A DNA stretch of 36,327 nt, taken from NCBI GenBank assembly GCA_002731275.1, contig PCBK01000006.1:1-36327 (forward strand), in the 5' to 3' direction. The position numbers were made by a program, and so were the translations under genes. The DNA comes from Deltaproteobacteria bacterium (GTDB taxonomy: Bacteria > Myxococcota_C > UBA6777). This document shows positions 14,674-22,316 of this stretch, one piece after another. The notes under the pieces are model-generated. The model made no database searches. It was not told the DNA's origin and saw only the letters and a list, made by a program, of their open reading frames with translations. Positions within the stretch are counted from its first letter, which is position 1, and every line of letters begins with the position of its first letter.

Positions 14674-16695
14674 TTATTCCCTACCCATTGCTGGAGATGT
14701 TGCGCTCAATGTTTTCGCAGTTACGACAAGATCTCCTGTCTTACTTGCGAGGATCCCACATATTTGCCTCAAGTTTTGGAAAATGTCCTCAAGCGAACCG
14801 GTAAGCTCTGTGTTGAACTTTCCTTGATGCTCAGAAATTAGCATGAAGAACTCTTCAATCCACCCTTGTGACTGCATTTTGAATTCCTGAAAATTCTCAC
14901 GGAAAATTGTGGGAAGTTGACGTTCATGTTCTTCGAGAGCTTTGGTTGTTGATGAAATAGAGTGTGTCGCTTTTGAGAGTGCGCGAGCTGTTTCTGAAAG
15001 TTCTTCGAAGGTATTATCCGCGAACAACGGCATCCCCATGACAAACTTATTCAGTCGCTCTATCAAATCCTGCTGCCTTTGTTGGAATGCTTGTTCTTGG
15101 TTGAGTATTCCTTCAGACAAGGATAGTTGCTTATCTGAAATGCTTCCAAACCCTTGGATCACAGAGTGTATATCTTGTGTGGTTTGTTTCATTGTTTGTG
15201 CAAAGAGGTCTGTTACGTCTGCAAGTTCTTTACGTTGTCGCCCTAATGTTTCTTCGAGGGATGTGTTTTGTTTTGTAAAAAATTCGTCCAAAGATTCCGA
15301 GTAGGTTTGACGAAAGCGTGCGAGTTCATGGGTGACTGCTTGGCTCACATTTGTGAGTTCTTCTCCTATTCCTCCAAGGGTTTGTTTGAGTTGTGTATTT
15401 GCGATATTTATCGACTTTGTGGCTTCATGTGCGATCGTTTCGACTTGTGTGTTTAGTCTGTTTGTGACTTCTTCCATATGTGTTTGAGATTCCTTCAAAA
15501 CCTCTCCAAGTTTATGTACAAAAGTGTCAAGGCTCTCGTGTGATTGCTTGACCACAGCTTGCATTTGTGTGACTTGTTCGTTAAGAATTCCACGAAGCGA
15601 ATCTACACTTTGTCTTGTTGACTCCATTGCTTCCCTTGTTGCGTTCATTGCAACGCTATTTTGTTCGAGGGCATTTTGGAGGGGACCAAACAATGTCGTT
15701 TTGAATTGTGTTAAAAGTTCTTCTCCAAAACGATCTTGTTTTTGGAGAAGTTGCTCCATGACCTTTCCATTTTTTTGGTTTTGTGTGACGAGCGGTTGGA
15801 GGCTTGTTGTGATCGCACTACTTACTACCTGCCCAAGGCCTTGCATGTTCATTTGCATCGCTGCACTTTTCATTTCTTCAGCGACTTTGGACATACTTTC
15901 TGCCACGCCTGCCATGTCAGACGATTGCTGTGAGCGTAAGTAGCGTGTTGGGTTGTCAAGTGCGAAGTGTTTATTGAGCAGATCTTTTTGATGTCTGAGT
16001 TGCATCTTTAGAATGCTCTCCATGACTTTTTCGCTCAAGATGAATATGACAGATGCTCCAATCCCAACAAGGGATGTTACAAATGCTGTAGACATGCCAC
16101 CAAGAAGAGGCTTCATTTTTTCTAAAAGGCGTGCTGAATCAAGTCCGTCGAGCGTCCCAAACCCTAGCAATCCCTGGCTGATACCCCAAAATGTCCCCAA
16201 AACACCTAAAGCTGTGAGAAGGGGAGATACAAACGATAGCCCACTCTTCTGATAATGTTCCACATCGGAAAGAGGGTTTCGCTTCAAGATGATTCTGTCC
16301 GTGTCGGTCGTTGGCTTGAAGCGATATTGTCCTTCCTCCTTTAAAATGGCATCTTCAAAAGCTGTATGTTCGAGGAATAGGAAATTCTTTAACCAAGTAA
16401 CTTCTTGTTTTCGTTTTACATATATGTAGCTATGTGCTTTTTGGGAGAGTTCCGAAAGTAATTTGTTCGAAAATCGAATGTCAAAGCTTCTGAACATTGT
16501 TCGTAGCAAAAGTTGTATGCCAAATGCCATAAGTACAAAGTAGATCAAAAACAAAATGCTCTGACTGCTTGCATCTGTTTTTGGGAAGATACCGAGCTTG
16601 TTGATAAATGATTGAATAAATAAGGCCAGTGGGAAACCTAGAACAAGGGATACCGCAAACAAGAACGTTGAGCAAAAGCGAGAGAGAATGTTCAT
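14674..16695 (-). CDS. zorA: ZorA-like MotA/ExbB-type motor subunit with long coiled-coil tail
   Basis: The 673-residue protein has two helices near the N-terminus (about 9-30 and 46-68) and two in a MotA/TolQ/ExbB core. The core reads FVSPLLTALGVLGTFWGISQGLLGF (about 155-180 in two parts) and MSTAFVTSLVGIGASVIFIL (201-220). About 440 further residues are predicted cytoplasmic, Gln/Glu/Thr/Ser-rich and helical, with no Pro for long runs, fitting the long ZorA tail that signals inside the cell. A CAGGAG site stands eight bases before the ATG. zorB follows directly. The core signature and the partners make Zorya the best reading over a plain TolQ/ExbB or flagellar stator. Confidence 0.9.
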   Translation of the reverse strand: MNILSRFCSTFLFAVSLVLGFPLALFIQSFINKLGIFPKTDASSQSILFLIYFVLMAFGIQLLLRTMFRSFDIRFSNKLLSELSQKAHSYIYVKRKQEVTWLKNFLFLEHTAFEDAILKEEGQYRFKPTTDTDRIILKRNPLSDVEHYQKSGLSFVSPLLTALGVLGTFWGISQGLLGFGTLDGLDSARLLEKMKPLLGGMSTAFVTSLVGIGASVIFILSEKVMESILKMQLRHQKDLLNKHFALDNPTRYLRSQQSSDMAGVAESMSKVAEEMKSAAMQMNMQGLGQVVSSAITTSLQPLVTQNQKNGKVMEQLLQKQDRFGEELLTQFKTTLFGPLQNALEQNSVAMNATREAMESTRQSVDSLRGILNEQVTQMQAVVKQSHESLDTFVHKLGEVLKESQTHMEEVTNRLNTQVETIAHEATKSINIANTQLKQTLGGIGEELTNVSQAVTHELARFRQTYSESLDEFFTKQNTSLEETLGRQRKELADVTDLFAQTMKQTTQDIHSVIQGFGSISDKQLSLSEGILNQEQAFQQRQQDLIERLNKFVMGMPLFADNTFEELSETARALSKATHSISSTTKALEEHERQLPTIFRENFQEFKMQSQGWIEEFFMLISEHQGKFNTELTGSLEDIFQNLRQICGILASKTGDLVVTAKTLSATSPAMGRE

Positions 16696-16746
16696 CTATG
16701 ACTCCTGTATTGTAGAAGTTGTACTTTGTATGCGTAAACCAAAAAG

Positions 16747-17082
16747 CTATGAAATGTTGATCTTGTGAGGCAAATCCCACCCAAGGTAAATTCTCTCGGG
16801 GAGATGGCAGGCATCTTGATAGTGCTCCACTCCTTGGGTAAGCCTGATACTGTAAATCTTGCTTTCTCCAAGGAGCTCTGTGTCATGTCTGAGATAGAGC
16901 TTATTTGGGTAGAGAGAGAGTAACTTCTTTTGAAACCGATGTTTCCGTTCCCGAAAGGAGATTGAAAGTCCATTGTTTGCTTGGAAAAGTTCTTGGGCAA
17001 GGTGCCAACCCTGATTGACTCGATGGATGGCAAGGACAAGTTCTTCGTATTCAGGCTTTGAAAACTCTGGTATTTTTTGCAT
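16747..17082 (-). CDS. Unknown 111-aa protein heading the Zorya-like operon
   Basis: A minus-strand ORF ends 51 bp before zorA. Its ATG has AAGGAA eight to nine bases upstream, and the codons look natural. The product is soluble and mixed-charge, with a helical N-terminal half (EYEELVLAIHRVNQGWHLAQEL) and a basic middle part. I recognise no family. Position alone suggests a regulator, a small partner of the motor, or an unrelated gene that shares the promoter. It is not one of the zorA to zorE components that I know. Overlapping frames on the same strand are longer but look like shadows. Confidence 0.6.
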   Translation of the reverse strand: MQKIPEFSKPEYEELVLAIHRVNQGWHLAQELFQANNGLSISFRERKHRFQKKLLSLYPNKLYLRHDTELLGESKIYSIRLTQGVEHYQDACHLPERIYLGWDLPHKINIS

Positions 17083-17487
17083 TCATGCTTCCTTGAATCA
17101 AATCTTGTATCTGCATGTTTACAATGTACCGATAAATTCCCATATCGTAAAGCACTTACTTTAAAGAATGTGCTTTTAAACACGTTTTATCCTGGTTGTA
17201 TCTTTTTGTTATAAAAAGAGAATTGCTAAAATACCCCGAAGGGGTTCAAATGTTTGGGAAGGCAAGCGAAGCGCGCCTGGGTCTTTTGAAAAGACCCGAT
17301 AGCTGTGTTGCTCATGTATGTCGACTTGGAGGCGAAAGTCTTCTTACTCTGATGTATGTCAGGCATGATTTTGTTACTTGAGCGTAAAGGTCGTCCTCGT
17401 CCCGCTCCAAAAACCCCTCAAAGACCCCATTCATTTATCCTCATGCCCTGGAGCCCCATATACTCCATATGTATGTATTTAAATAGA
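17083..17487. other. Region upstream of the Zorya-like operon with palindromes
   Basis: Three palindromes stand out: ACCCC/GGGGT at 17233-17245, a GGCAAGCGAAGCGCGCC block at 17261-17277 that matches a module of the multi-hairpin repeat, and a 9-bp perfect stem GGGTCTTTT/AAAAGACCC at 17279-17297. The stretch from 17083 to 17220 is A+T rich and is the likely promoter of the operon, but no clear -35/-10 pair could be fixed. No gene is seen. Confidence 0.5.
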
Positions 17488-19284
17488 TTATTTCGGTGGG
17501 AACTTCGCCAAAAAGCCGTCGCTCTTGCCGTCACTCTTCAGGGTTCCGCCATCGTAAGAGAGACTACAGCTTCCTGTACTGCCTCCACATGATGTACCCA
17601 CCATAAAGAGATTGTCCGAACCGTCGATCACAAGATCATTCAACAAGTCCTCTTCGCTACTCCCCAACGAGACCGCCCAGACAGGACTTCCCGTTGTGTT
17701 GAACTTCGCAAGGAAGATGTCATAGGTCCCACGAGTATTCAATGTCGTGTTCCCGAAACTGATCGAACAATTACTCACACCGCCACAGAAGTAACCTGCA
17801 ACGTGTACATTCCCTTTACTGTCCAATGCAATCCCAAAACCGTAATCCTCACTCGTGCTACCAAAGGTCTTCGCCCACTTCGCCACACCATTTGCGTCGA
17901 ACTTCGCGATGTACATTTCCTCTTCACCCTTGATCGTCAACGCCGGAAGACTACTGTCCACTGTCGCACTACATGCCGAACCACCAGAACCATAACAAAT
18001 GGAACCTGTCAGGAAGATCTCCCCCGTCGCGTTCACTACGAGGTTACCAGCGTAATCACTCGACGCACTACCAAACGAAATCGCCCACAACGTGTTCCCG
18101 CTGCTGTCCAACTTCGCCACAAATGCGTCTGATTCTCCCTTACTTGTCAATGTCTTGGTGCCAAACGTCGCACCACAACCCGCTGCGCCACTCTCGCAAA
18201 TGTAACCAGAGACGTGGACATTCCCTGTGCCGTCGACGTGAAGACCTGGCGCAAAATCATCTCCCGTACCACCTGCGCTCTTCGCCCACACAACCTTTCC
18301 TGTGTCGTCGAATTTTGCCATGAAGATGTCTTCGCCACCCTTACTTGTCAGTGTGTCCGTCCCGACTGTCGCCGTACAACTCCCTGTCGCGCCATAACAA
18401 AATGAACCGACGAGGTGTGGATTGCCATTCTTATCGAGCATAAGACCACCATCGTAGTCTTCACCTGTTCCACCTATACCCTTAACCCACAAGAATTTTC
18501 CTGTAGCGTCGAGCTTCGTTAAGAACACATCCGCGTCCCCTTTGGAATTTAATGTATATGAACCAAATGTACCCGAACAGCTCGATGTCGCTTGCAGGCA
18601 GATCGCACCAGCGACGAAGACTTCGCCTTTGCTGTTGACTGCGATCGAGCCACCATAATCGTCTCCTGTACCACCTGCGTTCTTCGCCCAGAGGACCTTC
18701 CCTGTGCTGTCCATCTTGAGGATGAAGATGTCTCCACCCCCCTTGGTGTTCAAGAAGGTGCTGTCGAATTTGACCGAGCAATTTCCAGATGAGGAGCCGC
18801 AAATGGAACCTGTTACGTAGATGTTCCCACTGCTGTCATATGCGACGCTGTAAGTGTTGTCGTCATCTGTCCAACCATGACCCTGAACCAATGTTGGTTT
18901 GGGAGGTTGGAATGCCACAAATTCTGGAATGCTACCCTCTGGACCTGATTCGGGAGTGGCTTCTGTTTGGGTTTCAGGGACGTTTTCCGTTTTGGCCTCA
19001 GGGACACTCTCTGTTTTTGTGTCAGGTGTGGGTTCAACACCAGGCTCTTCTTTTGTACCCGCGTCACTCTGGTCTTGTACTGGCTCTGGAGAAGGCTCTG
19101 TTGTTGGCTCTTTTACGGGCTCTTTTGTAGGTTCTTTTGTAGGTTCAGCCGCTGGCTCCGTCGACTTTTCAGTGACAGGTTCAGTGGTGATTTTTTCTTG
19201 TGTGTTTTCTGTTTTTGTAGGGGGTTTGCCACACGCTCCAGCCAGGAATACCATGGCGAGCAGGCTCATAAACAAGATTCGCAT
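17488..19284 (-). CDS. Lipoprotein with seven SBBP-like beta-propeller repeats
   Basis: The 598-residue product has a lipoprotein signal ending at FLAGAC|GKPP, a spacer of about 110 residues made of TEP/KEP/PEP repeats, and seven repeats of about 65 residues. A repeat follows the scheme GGTGDDYG, then a strand with DSKGNVYVTG, then GSFCYGATGSC (two Cys 5-8 residues apart), and then DIFLAKFDSTGKVLWAK. The count fits one seven-bladed propeller of the SBBP type on the cell surface or in the periplasm. The paired Cys in each blade probably form a disulfide. ATG 19284 has AAAGGAG eight bases before it; a longer upstream frame has no signal peptide at its start. Such domains mediate binding; the ligand is unknown. 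Confidence 0.85.
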   Translation of the reverse strand: MRILFMSLLAMVFLAGACGKPPTKTENTQEKITTEPVTEKSTEPAAEPTKEPTKEPVKEPTTEPSPEPVQDQSDAGTKEEPGVEPTPDTKTESVPEAKTENVPETQTEATPESGPEGSIPEFVAFQPPKPTLVQGHGWTDDDNTYSVAYDSSGNIYVTGSICGSSSGNCSVKFDSTFLNTKGGGDIFILKMDSTGKVLWAKNAGGTGDDYGGSIAVNSKGEVFVAGAICLQATSSCSGTFGSYTLNSKGDADVFLTKLDATGKFLWVKGIGGTGEDYDGGLMLDKNGNPHLVGSFCYGATGSCTATVGTDTLTSKGGEDIFMAKFDDTGKVVWAKSAGGTGDDFAPGLHVDGTGNVHVSGYICESGAAGCGATFGTKTLTSKGESDAFVAKLDSSGNTLWAISFGSASSDYAGNLVVNATGEIFLTGSICYGSGGSACSATVDSSLPALTIKGEEEMYIAKFDANGVAKWAKTFGSTSEDYGFGIALDSKGNVHVAGYFCGGVSNCSISFGNTTLNTRGTYDIFLAKFNTTGSPVWAVSLGSSEEDLLNDLVIDGSDNLFMVGTSCGGSTGSCSLSYDGGTLKSDGKSDGFLAKFPPK

Positions 19285-19407
19285 GTTTGTCGCTCCTTTG
19301 ATGCTTTTGTCATGTGCCATACAGCACGAGGTCAACCGCCTAGCTATAACCCTTCTTACATCAGATGTCTACCCAAACTTGATATATGATGACCACGCTT
19401 TTTGTCG

Positions 19408-19775
19408 GGCAAGCTGCTACTTGAGGGGCAGACCGGTCGTCAGGTATGAGGCCAGGTCGCCACCTTGCTGCCTCTCTGTGGGCAAGTTGCCACCGGGATC
19501 AGGGCAAGTTGCCACCGAGAGCAGGGCGTGTTGCCACCGAGAGCAGGGCGTGTTGCCACCGAGAGCAGGGCGAGTTGCCACCGAGAGCAGGGCGAGTTGC
19601 CACCGAGAGCAGGGCGAGTTGCCACCGAGAGCAGGGCGAGTTGCCACTCGCCCTTACGACTGCCGCGCTTCGCTTGGCATAGTGGGTTTGCCACCCACAC
19701 CCGCTTGGGGGACAGCGCCCCCCAAACCCCGCATTCGATGCCTTCGGCGTGGGCTGACGCGCGTTGCTTGTCTGG
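19408..19775 (+). repeat. Multi-hairpin dispersed repeat, copy C (expanded)
   Basis: This copy keeps the GTGGGT/ACCCAC stem (19682-19687 with 19693-19698) and changes the next stem to TTGGGGG/CCCCCAA (19705-19711 with 19719-19725). Its first module has expanded into a 22-bp tandem array. It sits between two divergent genes, the propeller lipoprotein and the orphan at 19885, so it lies on the promoter side of both. Frames across it are repeat translation. Confidence 0.9.
19480..19653 (+). repeat. 22-bp tandem array inside repeat copy C
   Basis: Seven full units of a GGGC-x-x-GTTGCCACCGAGAGCA pattern run from 19480 to 19633. A last, shorter unit (19634-19653) closes as the perfect hairpin GGGCGAGT/ACTCGCCC. 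Units differ mainly at positions 5 and 6 (AA, GT or GA), and the order AA, AA, GT, GT, GA, GA, GA suggests stepwise duplication. Confidence 0.92.
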
Positions 19776-19813
19776 GGAGAAAATAAATCCTACCCAAGTT
19801 GTTGGATATGCGT

Positions 19814-19819
19814 TATAAT
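19814..19819 (+). promoter_or_regulatory. Possible -10 box of the orphan gene at 19885
   Basis: A perfect TATAAT stands 65 bases before the chosen start codon. No good -35 box is found at the right distance, so this is a weak call. Confidence 0.35.
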
Positions 19820-19884
19820 CGCCGCTTCGATTTTATCTATCAGTTATGGCGTTCCAATACCGGGAACGAACGTGGAGACGACAA

Positions 19885-21630
19885 ATGACCCTCATCAACA
19901 AAGCCAATCGACAGCCGTCCATGCAGGGACTGCCTTCGCTGGAAGCCAACACACAGTCGACCCAAATCAATACAAATACAGAGAGTATGGGTCTTCGCGA
20001 TACATTCACCTCCTCTGAAGGAGCTTCCATCCAGACAGAAGGTAGCATCGCGCAGACAAACACCATCGCGAACGGAAGCACACAGACTGTGATGGGCGCG
20101 TTGATGCAGTCTCTTGAGCCTGAGATGGAAGTCGGGCGAAGTGGTATTCCTGTCGATGTGTCTGTGTTGACGGGGGCTGATGCCCAAGCGAAGATCGCGA
20201 CCTCATGGCCCGATCTCCAGACTGAAGCGCGGATGGACCCTGAGGGCATGCACAAAGAGTGGGCACCTCACATGCCTCTCAATGTATTCAAAGAGATGGT
20301 CGAGGACTTGGGTACCAAAGATATCGCCAAGTACCAGAGTTACTTCAGTCACGACTTGTGGCCTTTTGGACCTTCGACCTTTGATGAGTCAACCCTTGAG
20401 GCCAAGCCTGGGTTCCTGAAAAGTCGTGTCCAGCGTGCGATGCTCTGGTCTGTTTTTGGCATGAAAGCCGAGAATGATATGAAGCCATTCACTGGCAAAG
20501 ATATGATGGATATCTACCAAAATGCCGAAGGTCACAGCAAACCCAAGCTCGGTGATACGTGGTTTTGGGGGAGTGGCGAAGAAAATGGTCACACTGCGAT
20601 GTTTTTGGGGGATGTGCAGGAACTTCACGACACACTGAAGCGTTGGTTGCCTAACGAGAATCCGGCACCTGGTGAACCCACATTTGATCAGGCCTGGAAT
20701 CACATCTCACAAGCCCTCTTCAGCGATATGACAGAAAACGGTAAGAGTCCGCTTGAGCTGCCAGCTGATGATCCGCGTCGTCTGGTCCAACTTCACTCTC
20801 TCGCGACAGGGAAAGGCAATCAGCCAGCCCTGGAGCGTCTTACCTCTGGCTTCAAAAATGAAGTGCTCTCAGACAGTCATCGTATCGGTGTTATCCTCGA
20901 TACAGCAGGGGAGTACACGGAGGAGTATCCACGCACAAACTGGAACTCCGTGCGTGAGTATTTTTGGCATGACGCGGAGACCGCTGTTTCGATCCTCGAA
21001 CCGCTTGTCGAGCATGATCCTAACGTTCAATCGACGATCGATCTCATCAACGAAAAAGGCGATGCGTTCTTGGACTCCGTGCGTAAGAAGGCTGTTCTTT
21101 CGGCCTTTGGACAACTTGGTCAATCATATGGTTGGTCTCTCGATACGGGTGATCATCTCTCTGACGATGGGATTGTGCCACAGTGGGGAAGTGGTGATGG
21201 GGCCATTGAGCGCGACACCCCCATGAGAAGCAACCAAAAAGCCATGAATATCCATTGTTCAGAGGTGACGACGATCTCCCAAAATGATGCGCTTGAGGGG
21301 AGTGGTTTGATGATGCCTGATCTCAACACCATCGCGGTGGATTTTGAGACTGGGAAAGACTTCGATTTCTCCTTCAGTCCATTTGGTATCCTCAGCTCCA
21401 TTGCGAATGGTGCTCGTGAGATGGTCGATTTTGATACATTTGCGGATGTCCCTCAAGCACAAGCGACAAGCCGTACGGCCCTCTTTGTGAATGGCAACGA
21501 AGCAGGTCTCGACTTTTACGTTCACAACATGGAGCGTGCGTTTCGACCCAAGTTTACGGCTGTCATCGGTGATGACGCGTTCACTGAGCGAATGCAAGCT
21601 GCTCGCAAGATGTTGGGACGCGATGAATAG
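19885..21630 (+). CDS. Orphan 581-aa protein of unknown function
   Basis: I do not recognise this protein. It has no signal peptide and no hydrophobic helix. The first 80 residues are Ser/Thr/Gln-rich and probably disordered; the rest is a mixed helical, acidic globular protein rich in Trp, His and Asp (for example GDTWFWGSGEENGHTAMFLGD near residue 225 and REYFWHDAETAVSILEPL near 360). The GHTAMFLGD segment recalls structured enzymes, but no family motif is certain. ATG 19885 was chosen because GTGGAGACGAC stands just before it; a frame from 19846 lacks that. Repeat copy C lies upstream and copy D downstream, so the gene is framed by the same repeat in opposite orientations. Confidence 0.7.
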   Translation: MTLINKANRQPSMQGLPSLEANTQSTQINTNTESMGLRDTFTSSEGASIQTEGSIAQTNTIANGSTQTVMGALMQSLEPEMEVGRSGIPVDVSVLTGADAQAKIATSWPDLQTEARMDPEGMHKEWAPHMPLNVFKEMVEDLGTKDIAKYQSYFSHDLWPFGPSTFDESTLEAKPGFLKSRVQRAMLWSVFGMKAENDMKPFTGKDMMDIYQNAEGHSKPKLGDTWFWGSGEENGHTAMFLGDVQELHDTLKRWLPNENPAPGEPTFDQAWNHISQALFSDMTENGKSPLELPADDPRRLVQLHSLATGKGNQPALERLTSGFKNEVLSDSHRIGVILDTAGEYTEEYPRTNWNSVREYFWHDAETAVSILEPLVEHDPNVQSTIDLINEKGDAFLDSVRKKAVLSAFGQLGQSYGWSLDTGDHLSDDGIVPQWGSGDGAIERDTPMRSNQKAMNIHCSEVTTISQNDALEGSGLMMPDLNTIAVDFETGKDFDFSFSPFGILSSIANGAREMVDFDTFADVPQAQATSRTALFVNGNEAGLDFYVHNMERAFRPKFTAVIGDDAFTERMQAARKMLGRDE

Positions 21631-21707
21631 CAGGGGAATACTTCGGAGTTATGGAACACCGACGAGACATGCATGAAGAAAACTCTTTGTGGGGAAAGAG
21701 GTCAATA

Positions 21708-21862
21708 GCGCTCGAAGAGCGCAACACAAACGATACGTAGTATCGTGGGGTCTGGGGTTGAACAAACCCCAGGCGGGTGTGGGCAGCCAGCCCACATAAC
21801 AAAACAAACCCACAAGGGGCAAGCGGAGCGCGCCAGTCTGAGCGAGTGGCCACTTGTCCATC
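21708..21862 (-). repeat. Multi-hairpin dispersed repeat, copy D (inverted)
   Basis: Read on the minus strand the modules come in the same order as in the other copies. Stems are GCGCTC/GAGCGC (21708-21713 with 21717-21722), CGATAC/GTATCG (21731-21736 with 21740-21745), CTGGGGTT/AACCCCAG (21752-21759 with 21765-21772) and GTGGGC/GCCCAC (21779-21784 with 21790-21795). The second stem differs from copies A, B and E on both sides and still pairs. Confidence 0.9.
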
Positions 21863-21903
21863 CATCAGCAGGTAACTCGCTCACAGAGAACAGGAGAAAG
21901 GTC

Positions 21904-22278
21904 ATGATTACAAACAATATGAGCATCATTCTCTACATAACGGGAGCGATCACGGCTTCGATGTTGTTGCAGTTTTTGTTTCCTCGGACGTTTTTGCGTT
22001 TGGCGAACAAAGTAGAGTTGGAGGATAAAGCGGGGTTATTTTACGCGAGACATTGGGGGATGATGGTTTTTGTTCTTGGGGCTTTGATGGTTTACGTGGG
22101 TTATTATCCCGCAGGGCAGACTCCTGTGTTGCTTGCGGTCACAGTGGAGAAAGTGGCATTTGTGGCCATGGTATTCACAAGTTTGGATGAGCCGCTCTCT
22201 AGAGCATTGATTCCGTCGGCTCTTTTTGATTCGACCTGTGTGATACTCTTTACCCTTTCTCTGACCGGGCTTGCATAG
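21904..22278 (+). CDS. Small four-helix membrane protein, unknown
   Basis: The product has about 124 residues and four hydrophobic segments (about 8-24, 46-66, 72-92 and 102-122), separated by short charged turns such as KVELEDKAGLFYARHWG. I recall similar four-helix proteins annotated as hypothetical and can give no function. ATG 21904 has an AGGAGAAAG region upstream; a second Met at 21919 is possible. The frame extends upstream into repeat copy D but has no credible start there. It converges with the Lnt-like gene, the stops being 38 bp apart. Confidence 0.7.
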   Translation: MITNNMSIILYITGAITASMLLQFLFPRTFLRLANKVELEDKAGLFYARHWGMMVFVLGALMVYVGYYPAGQTPVLLAVTVEKVAFVAMVFTSLDEPLSRALIPSALFDSTCVILFTLSLTGLA

Positions 22279-22316
22279 ATTTTCCTGGGGGACTCTACGA
22301 AGACCAAAGGAGCCTG

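Noticed and set aside
14674-16695. Flagellar MotA or plain TolQ/ExbB assignment for zorA
   Set aside because: The tail of about 440 residues and the adjacent OmpA-type zorB and EH_signature gene fit Zorya; no flagellar, tol or ton genes are near.
16692-17183. 163-codon minus-strand frame upstream of zorA
   Set aside because: A different frame overlapping the 111-aa gene, with a GTG start, no ribosome binding site and unnatural Ser-rich translation. The 111-aa frame has the better start.
19480-19653. CRISPR array
   Set aside because: The 22-bp units are directly adjacent with no unique spacers, and no cas genes are present. It is a tandem repeat.
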